Positions 1-6,122 of a stretch of 14,110 bases of DNA are shown in pieces (positions within the stretch are counted from its first letter, which is position 1; each line of letters opens with the position of its first letter). Both the position numbers and the translations under genes were made by a program. The stretch is from CAYLPT01 sp964385645 (GTDB lineage: Bacteria > Armatimonadota > Hebobacteria > Hebobacterales > Hebobacteraceae): NCBI GenBank assembly GCA_964385645.1, contig CAYLPT010000104.1, positions 1 through 14,110 of the forward strand, read 5' to 3'. Under the pieces are notes generated by a model. The model made no database searches and was not told where the DNA came from. It was given only the letters and a program-made list of their open reading frames with translations.

Positions 1-10
1 GCACAGGCTG

Positions 11-132
11 GAATCATGTGCTACAACAGGGCGAGCGTTGTGATACATGATTCGTGCGGCCGGGCGCGAAGGTTGTGATACATGATTCGGGGTCGTGTGG
101 CAACAGGGTGACGGCGAAGCGCACATGATTCG
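11..132. repeat. Cluster of short CATGATTCG-type repeats, direct and inverted
   Basis: The 18-mer gttgtgatacatgattcg occurs exactly at 37-54 and 72-89. Its 10-base core acatgattcg recurs at 123-132. An inverted copy of the core, gaatcatgtg, lies at 11-20 and is the exact reverse complement of 122-131. A second shared word, caacaggg, is at 24-31 and 101-108, so two partly matching units of about 40 bases can be traced. A weaker relative (acacgattcgc) sits at 307-317, beyond the tRNA remnant. No credible reading frame covers the region. Such arrays occur at transposon ends, at integrase or transposase binding sites and in intergenic repeat families, and the sequence does not decide between these. 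The cluster stops where the tRNA-Ser similarity begins, so the two are probably parts of one rearranged junction. Confidence 0.7.
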
Positions 133-137
133 CCTCC

Positions 138-218
138 CCGAGTTGGTCGAAGGCGCACGACTCGAAATCGTGTAGTCCGCCTGAGGCGGACTCGTGGGTT
201 CGAATCCCACTCTCTCCG
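138..218 (+). pseudogene. tRNA-Ser(CGA), 5'-truncated remnant
   Basis: From about 138 the sequence matches a class II serine tRNA. It has a D-loop (gagttggtcgaa), an anticodon stem CACGA/TCGTG around loop CTCGAAA with anticodon CGA, and a long variable arm GTCCGCC-TGA-GGCGGAC typical of tRNA-Ser. A T arm GTGGG-TTCGAAT-CCCAC and a 3' acceptor strand TCTCTCC (211-217) plus discriminator G follow. A 5' strand close to GGAGAGA is required but absent: the bases before the D-loop read cgcctcccc, and the first D-stem base is also changed. CCA is not encoded (gccgg follows). A functional tRNA would need an acceptor stem, so this is read as a remnant or a 3' attachment-site copy left by a mobile element. 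A reconstituted tRNA at the far end of such an element would lie outside this window. Confidence 0.75.
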
Positions 219-226
219 CCGGCGCG

Positions 227-262
227 AGAGGCGAACTGAGGCACCCTGAGGGGGTCGCCTCT
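227..262. terminator. Stem-loop just after the tRNA remnant
   Basis: AGAGGCGA (227-234) and TCGCCTCT (255-262) form a perfect 8-bp inverted repeat around a 20-base loop. The loop itself contains CTGAGG twice. It begins 8 bases after the tRNA 3' end, where a tRNA terminator would be expected, but no run of T follows (the next bases are aaacggg). If it terminates transcription it is not a classical intrinsic terminator. It may simply be the original 3' flank of the tRNA gene. Confidence 0.35.
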
Positions 263-439
263 AAACGGGCCGGAATCGGGTGTCACAATCGCCAGCCCAC
301 TTCCCCACACGATTCGCACGCGCCGGCCGCGCGGCTTGCGACACATCCGTCTGCACCCCAAATCGCCCCGGCCGCTAGGCGCTAATAAAGCCCAGTGCCT
401 GGTGCTGTGCGTGCGAACGCTTGGCGCCGGGCAGCCGTG
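263..439. other. Non-coding stretch between tRNA remnant and metallophosphoesterase
   Basis: No reading frame here has both a plausible start and the codon usage of its neighbours. Apart from a weak relative of the left-end repeat at 307-317, I see no RNA gene. A short A/T-rich patch (ctaataaagc, about 380-389) lies just past the 3' end of the minus-strand phosphoesterase gene. On that strand it follows a 4-bp CCAG/CTGG hairpin and ends in a short T-rich run, which is too weak to call a terminator. Confidence 0.4.
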
Positions 440-1153
440 TTAGGCGGCGCGGCGCAGGGCGTCGGCGAACTCCCGCGGAAGCTCGGTCGCCTCGATCGCG
501 CGGGCCGCGGCCTCGGCGTCGTAGCTGACCCGGACGAACTCGACGTGCACCTCCGCGCCGATGCTGAGCAGTGCGTAGCAGGCCCGCGGGTCGCCGCCCT
601 TGGGCTTGCCTGCGCTGCCGACGTTGATGAGGTGAAGCGCGCCGACGCGGCGGTGGTAGGGCAGGTGGGTGTGCCCGCACAGGATCACGTCCGCCTCCAG
701 CCCCTCGAGCATGCGGAGCAGGCTGCGCTCCGGCCGGTCCTCGTAGAGGTACTCGTTGAGGCGGCGCGGGCTGCCGTGGACGCAGAGCAGGCGCGTGCCG
801 TCGGCCTGCAGGCGCAGCTCGTGGGGCAGGGAACGCAGCCAGGCCTTGTTGTCGGCAGTGACCACCTGCTGCGTCCAGCGCAGCGAGCGGTCGCCCCGCT
901 CGCGCTCGGCCGGCTCGGTGTACGCACAGCCGCACTCATCCCGGTCGAAGCCCACGCCGTCGTCGTAGTTGCCGGCGATGGTGGGGATGCCGGCCTCCCG
1001 GACTGCCTCGATGACCTCGTTCGGGAAGGCTCCGTATCCCACCAGGTCACCCAGGCAGACTACGCGGTCGGGTTGGCGCGAATGCACATCGGCGAGCACG
1101 GCGTCGAGCGCGTGCTTGTTGGCGTGCACGTCCGAGAAGGCGGCGATCCTCAT
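440..1153 (-). CDS. Calcineurin-like metallophosphoesterase, YfcE/MJ0936 type
   Basis: This 237-residue protein has the complete motif set of the small calcineurin-like phosphoesterases: S-D8-V-H10 at the N-terminus, G-D36, G-N62-Y-D, V-H126-G-S-P and C-G-H161-T-H163. These residues hold a two-metal centre that hydrolyses phosphomono- or phosphodiesters. The true substrate is unknown. The protein should be cytoplasmic, as no signal peptide or membrane helix is visible. The start at 1153 is chosen because AAGGAG lies 8-9 bases upstream on the coding strand and the conserved MRIAAFSDVHAN block begins there. A longer open frame to 1285 adds only low-complexity residues. An insert with C74-G-C76 follows the third motif and could be an extra metal site. 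It is divergent from phoB, but nothing shows that it is part of the phosphate regulon. Confidence 0.88.
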   Translation of the reverse strand: MRIAAFSDVHANKHALDAVLADVHSRQPDRVVCLGDLVGYGAFPNEVIEAVREAGIPTIAGNYDDGVGFDRDECGCAYTEPAERERGDRSLRWTQQVVTADNKAWLRSLPHELRLQADGTRLLCVHGSPRRLNEYLYEDRPERSLLRMLEGLEADVILCGHTHLPYHRRVGALHLINVGSAGKPKGGDPRACYALLSIGAEVHVEFVRVSYDAEAAARAIEATELPREFADALRRAA

Positions 1154-1168
1154 GGCGCTGGCTCCTTG

Positions 1169-1183
1169 CGGGATTGAATCCCG
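1169..1183. promoter_or_regulatory. Perfect 7-1-7 palindrome upstream of the phosphoesterase
   Basis: CGGGATT-G-AATCCCG is a perfect inverted repeat with a one-base centre. It lies just upstream of the ribosome binding site of the minus-strand phosphoesterase, inside the 153-bp divergent region. Its size and symmetry suit a dimeric repressor operator, or a short hairpin in the leader. No promoter hexamers can be placed with confidence around it. Confidence 0.3.
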
Positions 1184-1306
1184 GTCCGCGGTTCGGGGGA
1201 GCCGGCGCGCCTCCTGCGACGTTGGTGCGTCAGGCACGGGAGGAAGGGCCGGCACGGGCTGGAAGTTGAACAAGGCCGTGGCCATAGCGAGTCAGCGGTG
1301 TAGGAG

Positions 1307-1999
1307 ATGGCCGAGCGCGTACTGGTGGTCGAGGACGAGCCGGGCGTGGCCGACGCGGTGGCCTACGCACTGGAGAGGGAGGGCCTCGAGGTGGAGGTGG
1401 CGCGCGACGGGCTCTCGGCCCTCGCAACCTTCGAGTCGCGCCGGCCGGACCTCGTGGTGCTCGACCTCATGCTCCCCGGCCTCAGCGGCTGGGACCTGCT
1501 CAGCGTGTTCCGCAGGAAGTCCCCGGTTCCGGTGATCGTGCTCACCGCTCGGGTGGAGGAGGCGGACCGGGTCGCTGGGCTGGAGATGGGCGCGGACGAC
1601 TACATCACCAAGCCCTTCAGCGTCCGGGAGCTGGTAGCCCGGGTGCGGGCGGTGCTGCGACGTGCGGCCGCGCAGGCTCAGGACTCTCCCCGGCTGTCCG
1701 TGGGAGGCGTCCAGCTCGACCTCGAACGCCACGAAGTCATGGTGGACGGCCGGGCGATCGAGCTGGCGCCGAGGGAGTTCGACCTGCTGGCCTACCTGAT
1801 GAGGCATGCCGGCCGGGCCCGCAGCCGGGACCAGATCCTCGCCGCCGTGTGGGGGGATAACACCTACATAGACCGCCGCACCGTAGACGTACACGTGCGG
1901 TGGCTGCGCACGAAGATCGAGCCGGACCCGGCGGCCCCCAGGCGGCTCGTCACCGTGCGCGGAGTGGGCTACAAGCTGGTCGAGGGGCCGCCGGCGTGA
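1307..1999 (+). CDS. phoB: PhoB-type response regulator (OmpR family)
   Basis: This 230-residue protein is a two-domain regulator. The receiver domain (about 1-120) has the acidic pocket E9-D10, phosphoacceptor D53 in LDLMLPG, switch residue T80 and K102 in the TKPF motif. The C-terminal winged-helix domain (about 130-227) ends in the typical VRGVGYKL. It would bind DNA as a dimer on direct repeats once phosphorylated by PhoR. The next gene overlaps it by 4 bases, and the pst operon follows, which supports PhoB over other OmpR-family members. The ATG at 1307 directly abuts AGGAG (1302-1306), an unusually short spacing. A stop codon lies immediately upstream in frame, so no longer start is possible. 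Confidence 0.92.
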   Translation: MAERVLVVEDEPGVADAVAYALEREGLEVEVARDGLSALATFESRRPDLVVLDLMLPGLSGWDLLSVFRRKSPVPVIVLTARVEEADRVAGLEMGADDYITKPFSVRELVARVRAVLRRAAAQAQDSPRLSVGGVQLDLERHEVMVDGRAIELAPREFDLLAYLMRHAGRARSRDQILAAVWGDNTYIDRRTVDVHVRWLRTKIEPDPAAPRRLVTVRGVGYKLVEGPPA

Positions 2000-3762
2000 C
2001 GCTGCGGTGGCGGATCGCGCTCGCCTTCGCGGCCCTCACCGCGGCTCTCCTCGCTGGGCTCTGGCTCTGGGTGCGCGCCGCCGTGCTGAGCGAGGCCCGC
2101 CGGAGCGCGGCCGAGCGGCTGCTCGCTGAGGCCCGTCTTGCCGCCGCGATCGCGCCCGCCCCGCCCTGGCAGGCGGGCCCGGCCCTCCAGTCCTGGGCGG
2201 AGGGGCTGGACGAACGGCTCGGGGCGCGGGTCACGCTCATCGGCCCGGAGGGCTTAGTCCTCGCGGACAGCCGGCGCGACCCGGGCGCGATGGCGAGCCA
2301 TGCCGATCGCCCCGAGTGGCAGGCGGCGGTGCGTGAGGGGCAGGGGACCGCGGTCCGGCTCAGCCCGACGCTCGACATGGAGATGGTCTACGCCGCGGTG
2401 CGAGCGGAGGGAGCCGACCCAGATTGCGTCGTCCGGCTCGCGCTGCCCCTGGACAGTGTCCGGCTGGCCTCCCGCCATCTGCGTCGGGGCGCCCTCGTCG
2501 CCTTCGCCGTCGCCGCGGGGTCGTTCCTGCTCCTCGCGGGGTGGCTGGCTTCGGCGCTCACAGCGCCGGTGCGGCGGCTAGTGGAGGTGGCGCGCAGGGT
2601 CGGCGAGGGCGACCTTGAGGCGCGGGCTCCAACGGGTGGGGCCGGGGAGCTGCGAGAGCTCGCGGAGGCGTTCAATGGCGCGGTGAGCCGTCTCGGGGAC
2701 GTGCTTGGCTCCTCCGAGCGCGCCGCCCGCCGCTACGCGGCCATCCTGGAGCAGATGGGCGACGCGGTCGTCATCGTTGACGACCAGCGCCGCATCGAGC
2801 TCATCAACCACGCCTTCGGGCGCGTCTTCGGCCGGCTGCGAGGGCAGACCGAGGGCAAGTACCTGGACGAGGTTGCCCTCAACTACGATCTCAGCGAGCT
2901 CATGGGGCGGGCCCTCGCGCAGGGCACCGTCCAGCGGGGCGAGGTGAGGGTGCTCCACCCGCAGACGCGGACGCTGGTGGGCGTCGCTACCCCGCTCCTC
3001 GCCGAGGACGACCGGACCGTGGGGGCTGTGGGCCTGCTGCGCGATGTGAGCGAGATCGCGCGCGTGGAGGAGGTGCGCCGGGAGTTCGTCGCCAACGCCA
3101 GCCACGAGCTGCGCACCCCGGCAGCCTCCATCAGGGCGCTGGCCGAGGCCCTGGAGAGCGGCGCGCTCGAGGACCCCGAGCGGGCGGTCCGCTTCGTGCG
3201 CCAGATCGTCGAGGCCAGCGACCGGCTGACACGCATCCTGGATGACATGCTCGTGCTCACCCGAGTCGAGCGCGGGCAGGAGCTGCTGCGGCGGGAGTGG
3301 CTGCCCGCGGCGGCGGCCTGTCGGGAGGCGCTGGGGAGAGTGGAGCACGCAGCCTCCCGGGGGGCGGTCGAGCTGACCTGTGAGGTGGGGTGTGCCGACC
3401 GCGTGTACGCCGATCCCGGCAGCCTCCAGACCATGCTGGTGAACCTGCTGGACAACGCCGTCAAGTACACGCCCAGCGGCGGCCGGGTCGTGCTGCGCGG
3501 GCGGGAGGCGCCGGGCGGCTATGAGCTGTCGGTTGAGGACACGGGCCCCGGGATCCCCGAGGAGGAACAGGAGCGCGTCTTCGAGCGCTTCTACCGGGTG
3601 GATCGCGCCCGCGACCGGGCGACGGGCGGCACCGGCCTGGGCCTCTCGATTGTGAAGCACACCGCGGAGGCGCACGGGGGAAGTGTAACGCTGCGCAGCA
3701 GCCTGGGCGAGGGGTCCACCTTCACCGTGTTCCTACCTCGGCCAGAGCCGCAGGCCGGCTAG
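1996..3762 (+). CDS. phoR: PhoR-type membrane sensor histidine kinase
   Basis: The 588-residue kinase starts at a GTG that shares GTGA with the phoB stop, with GAGGGG about 8 bases upstream. Order of parts: TM1 (7-26), an extracytoplasmic segment of about 135 residues, TM2 (about 166-190), HAMP (about 188-240), a PAS domain (about 247-355), the HisKA dimerisation domain with H370 in NASHELRTP, and the ATPase domain with N487 (LLDNAVKYTP), DTGPGIPEEE and a GGTGLGLSIVK lid. The outer segment carries the RVTLIGPEGLVLADS pattern typical of Gram-positive PhoR/WalK sensors. E. coli PhoR lacks such a large outer domain. It would autophosphorylate and act on PhoB, probably under control of PhoU and the Pst transporter. 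All catalytic boxes look intact. Confidence 0.92.
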   Translation: MTLRWRIALAFAALTAALLAGLWLWVRAAVLSEARRSAAERLLAEARLAAAIAPAPPWQAGPALQSWAEGLDERLGARVTLIGPEGLVLADSRRDPGAMASHADRPEWQAAVREGQGTAVRLSPTLDMEMVYAAVRAEGADPDCVVRLALPLDSVRLASRHLRRGALVAFAVAAGSFLLLAGWLASALTAPVRRLVEVARRVGEGDLEARAPTGGAGELRELAEAFNGAVSRLGDVLGSSERAARRYAAILEQMGDAVVIVDDQRRIELINHAFGRVFGRLRGQTEGKYLDEVALNYDLSELMGRALAQGTVQRGEVRVLHPQTRTLVGVATPLLAEDDRTVGAVGLLRDVSEIARVEEVRREFVANASHELRTPAASIRALAEALESGALEDPERAVRFVRQIVEASDRLTRILDDMLVLTRVERGQELLRREWLPAAAACREALGRVEHAASRGAVELTCEVGCADRVYADPGSLQTMLVNLLDNAVKYTPSGGRVVLRGREAPGGYELSVEDTGPGIPEEEQERVFERFYRVDRARDRATGGTGLGLSIVKHTAEAHGGSVTLRSSLGEGSTFTVFLPRPEPQAG

Positions 3763-3789
3763 GCGCCCTGTCGCTACTCGTTTCCAGCC

Positions 3790-3833
3790 CTAACCCACCC
3801 TTAACCCCATCACAGCCTGCGCTTAACCCCCTC
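3790..3833 (+). promoter_or_regulatory. Candidate PHO box: TTAACC-like repeats every 11 bp
   Basis: The word TAACCC occurs at 3791, 3802 and 3824, that is at spacings of 11 and 22 bases. The intermediate slot at 3813 holds a degenerate cagcct. As 11-mers, three of four consecutive units begin CTAACCC or TTAACCC. Direct repeats on one face of the helix at 11-bp period are the known form of PhoB/PhoP binding sites. The base composition also stands out as A/T-containing against its surroundings. The site lies between phoR and the porin-pst operon, the expected target. I did not find a second array upstream of phoB or either pstS. Confidence 0.6.
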
Positions 3834-3837
3834 GGTG

Positions 3838-3843
3838 TAGACT
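3838..3843 (+). promoter_or_regulatory. -10-like element of the porin-pst promoter
   Basis: TAGACT lies about 9 bases after the last TAACCC repeat and about 57 bases before the porin start codon. In activator-dependent Pho promoters the PHO box replaces the -35 element and ends about this far from the -10, so the spacing is apt. No good TTGACA is present. Initiation would be predicted near 3850. Confidence 0.4.
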
Positions 3844-3900
3844 TCGTGTGATGGCGTGCTCGCGCGCCGTCAAACTTGTAGCAGCCCAAGGGGGGCAAGC

Positions 3901-5025
3901 ATGAGAGTACTGGTGTGGTGCAGCGCGGCGCTGCTGGCGCTGGCAGGCCTGGGTCAGGCGGCCTGGGGCCAGGGCGAACCGGCGGCGATGGCGCAGGAGG
4001 TGCAGGAGCTGCGGGCCAGGCTGGAGGCGCTGGAGGCCCAGCTCGCGGAGGTCCGCTCCGGGCAGGAGGCGGTCGGGCGGGACCTCAGACGGAAGATGGA
4101 TGCGCCGGGGGTCAAGGCCTCGGGCTACGTGCAGTCGCAGTACTCGGTGGACCGGGCGATCAGCCCCGGCCAGGACTTCCGGGTGCGGCGGGCGCGCCTG
4201 AAGCTAGACGCGGCGGTGAGCGACTTGTCGGCGCTCACGCTCCAGCTGGACGCGGCCCGGGAGGTCGAACTCAAGGACGCCTACGTGGACCTCGGGCGCA
4301 GGAGCGATCCCTGGCGGTTCCGGATGGGGCAGGCGAAGGTCCCCTTCTCCTACGAGGTGCTCGAGTCGTCCGGCAACCGCCTCGAGCCTGAGCGCACCGC
4401 CCTGATGGGCGCGCTCTTCCCAGGGGAGCGGGACGTCGGCGCCTTCCTGCATCTGAAGAGCCTATCGGGGAGGGACAGCCCGCCGGTCACTCTCGACTTG
4501 GCGGTCTTCAGCGGGAACGGGCCCAGCAAGGCCGACAACAACGACGAGAAGGACGTTGCGGTCCGCCTGCGCACACCTGTGGGGAGCCGTCCGCCAGACC
4601 CCACCACCGAGGCCGACAGCGTCTACGTGGGCTACCTTCGGGGCCGGCACACGAGCGCGGGACAGACCACCGACCGTGACTACCTGGGCGGTGGCATCTC
4701 CAAGGTCCTGGGCCCTGTGTGGCTCAGAGCGGAGGCGATCGGCGGGAAGCACCGCGGCCGGGAGGTGTTCGGCTGGTATGCCCGCGCTGCCTACCGCATA
4801 CCCGACCACCCCGGCACGGTCTTCGCCCGCTATGAGCGCTTTGACGAGGACCGGAACACCGACGGCACCGATTTCAGGAACCTCACCGTCGGCTACGAGC
4901 AGCAGCTCGACTCGAAGACACGGGTGGTGGTGGCCCACGAGTTCCGTCGTCCAGGCCCCAGCTACAGCCGGGCGGACAAGACTGAGGGCGACCTCACCAC
5001 GCTGCGGGTCCAGGTGAAGTACTAG
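3901..5025 (+). CDS. Phosphate-selective porin, OprO/OprP family
   Basis: This 374-residue outer-membrane protein would let phosphate (or polyphosphate) reach the periplasm. Residues 1-23 are a signal peptide ending at AWG|Q. Residues about 31-62 form a Leu/Glu-rich coiled-coil stretch. From about 71 onward come amphipathic beta strands, starting with the VKASGYVQSQYS block and including the FRVRRARLKLDAAVS and FRMGQAKVPFSYE blocks typical of the OprO/OprP family. The chain ends in a strand with terminal Tyr (RVQVKY), as BAM-assembled barrels do. The ATG at 3901 is chosen because AAGGGGGG sits 5 bases upstream. An in-frame GTG at 3856 has no ribosome site. The family call is from pattern recognition, and ion selectivity cannot be read here. 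It is the first gene of the pst cluster, behind the candidate PHO box. Confidence 0.85.
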   Translation: MRVLVWCSAALLALAGLGQAAWGQGEPAAMAQEVQELRARLEALEAQLAEVRSGQEAVGRDLRRKMDAPGVKASGYVQSQYSVDRAISPGQDFRVRRARLKLDAAVSDLSALTLQLDAAREVELKDAYVDLGRRSDPWRFRMGQAKVPFSYEVLESSGNRLEPERTALMGALFPGERDVGAFLHLKSLSGRDSPPVTLDLAVFSGNGPSKADNNDEKDVAVRLRTPVGSRPPDPTTEADSVYVGYLRGRHTSAGQTTDRDYLGGGISKVLGPVWLRAEAIGGKHRGREVFGWYARAAYRIPDHPGTVFARYERFDEDRNTDGTDFRNLTVGYEQQLDSKTRVVVAHEFRRPGPSYSRADKTEGDLTTLRVQVKY

Positions 5026-5070
5026 CCGGCGCGACCGGCCTCACAAGCGATGGAGAGAGAGGAGAGGAGG

Positions 5071-5949
5071 ATGTATCTCAGACTTACGCGCAGCCTCACC
5101 GCAGTGTTGCTGGCCTCGGCGCTCGCCCTGGGCGTGGTCGCCCTCGGCCCTGCCGCGGCTCAGGAGAGCATCCGCATAATCGGCTCGACCACCGTGCTGC
5201 CACTGGCAGAGCGCTGGCGGGTCGGCTTCAACGCCCACCACCCGGGGGTTGAGATCGCGGTCTCGGGCGGGGGATCGGGGACCGGAATCCGGGCGCTCAT
5301 CTCCCGCACCGCCGAGATCGCAATGTCCTCCCGGGAGATCAAGCAGGAGGAGCTGCGCCAGGCGCGGGCAGCGGGGATCAACCCGCTGGATCACGTGGTG
5401 GCCTACGATGGGATCGCGGTCATCGTCCACCCCAGCAACCCACTCACGCAGATCTCGGTGGAGCAGCTCTCAGACATCTACGTCGGCAAGACCCGGGACT
5501 GGGGCGCGCTCGGCGCGCCCGGCTTGGGCCGGATCCAGGTGATCAGCCGGGACTCGGCCTCCGGTACCTACGAGGTGTTCAAGGAGGCCGTGGTGCAGCT
5601 TGGCGAGACGGACAAGACTCGCGACTACACGCCGGCGGCGCTCAAGCAGGCCTCCAACGCCGCCATACTCGCCCTGGTGAGCCGCACCAGGACGGCCGTG
5701 GGCTACGTTGGCCTGGGCTACGTGGACCAGCGGGTGAAGGTGCTCAGGGTAATCCCGATGAAGCAGCGGCGGGCGGTGATGCCCACCCCGCAGACGGTCC
5801 GCAACGGGACCTATCCCATCGCGCGCTCGCTGCACCTGTACACTGACAGCGAGCCGACCGGCACCGTCAAGGCCTTCCTGGAATGGGTCAAGGGGCCCCA
5901 GGGGCAGGCGATCGTGCGGGAGGTTGGGTTCGTGCCCGTCTCGGAATGA
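5071..5949 (+). CDS. pstS: Periplasmic phosphate-binding protein PstS, copy 1
   Basis: This 292-residue protein is the substrate-binding subunit of the Pst ABC importer. Residues 1 to about 31 are a signal peptide ending PAAAQ, with no lipobox, so the mature protein should be soluble in the periplasm. Ligand-site blocks of the PBP-like family are present: IIGSTTVLPL (36-45), SGGGSGTGI, AEIAMSSR and SRDSASGTYE, whose serine, threonine and arginine residues would hold phosphate. The ATG at 5071 directly follows AGGAGG. An in-frame ATG at 5050 lacks its own ribosome site. It lies 45 bases behind the porin and 173 bases before a second pstS. By hand count the two mature proteins are about two thirds identical, with no gap over roughly 257 residues. 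Confidence 0.93.
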   Translation: MYLRLTRSLTAVLLASALALGVVALGPAAAQESIRIIGSTTVLPLAERWRVGFNAHHPGVEIAVSGGGSGTGIRALISRTAEIAMSSREIKQEELRQARAAGINPLDHVVAYDGIAVIVHPSNPLTQISVEQLSDIYVGKTRDWGALGAPGLGRIQVISRDSASGTYEVFKEAVVQLGETDKTRDYTPAALKQASNAAILALVSRTRTAVGYVGLGYVDQRVKVLRVIPMKQRRAVMPTPQTVRNGTYPIARSLHLYTDSEPTGTVKAFLEWVKGPQGQAIVREVGFVPVSE

Positions 5950-5979
5950 CGGGGACCCGACACCCGCTTGGAGAAACCG

Positions 5980-6020
5980 GGGAGCGGGCGGGCCCGCCTG
6001 CGGCGGCCCGGCCCGCTCCC
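5980..6020 (+). promoter_or_regulatory. Strong GC hairpin between the two pstS genes
   Basis: GGGAGCGGGC (5980-5989) pairs with GCCCGCTCCC (6011-6020). GGGCC (5990-5994) pairs with GGCCC (6005-6009), and GCC/GGC closes a three-base TGC loop. Only C5995 and G6010 are bulged, so the helix has about 18 pairs, nearly all G-C. No T run follows, which argues against a complete intrinsic terminator. Thirty-one bases after the pstS1 stop, it is well placed to protect upstream mRNA from 3' exonucleases or to lower downstream expression. Confidence 0.65.
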
Positions 6021-6122
6021 TGCTCCGGCTGCCCGCGGCGGCGGAGGCGGCAGGCATCTGGGACCACCGCGGCAAACCGGAGAGCGAAAGAGACACTGTC
6101 GCGGGAGGGAGGTTAGGAGCTA

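Noticed and set aside
14..361. Minus-strand open frame containing GESGIRTHESA
   Set aside because: It is the reverse translation of the tRNA-Ser remnant and the repeat cluster. This peptide pattern is a well-known false gene call over tRNA-Ser.
1..440. CRISPR array
   Set aside because: The repeats are few, of unequal length and unequal spacing, partly inverted, and there are no cas genes in the window.
395..1177. Long plus-strand frame opposite the metallophosphoesterase
   Set aside because: The opposite strand encodes all metallophosphoesterase motifs. This frame has no recognisable domain and is a high-GC shadow.
1154..1285. N-terminal extension of the phosphoesterase up to 1285
   Set aside because: The extra residues are low-complexity. 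The conserved MRIAAFSDVHAN start at 1153 has a good AAGGAG site.
1266..1294. TTGAAC as a -35 for phoB
   Set aside because: No acceptable -10 lies 16-18 bases downstream; CATAGC is only 11 bases away.
2578..3675. 365-codon minus-strand frame opposite phoR
   Set aside because: It lies entirely within an intact histidine kinase gene and shows only the Arg/His/Ala/Gly composition of antisense high-GC frames.
5950..6122. Second PHO box upstream of pstS2
   Set aside because: Only two scattered aaaccgg words are present, about 100 bases apart, with no 11-bp periodicity.
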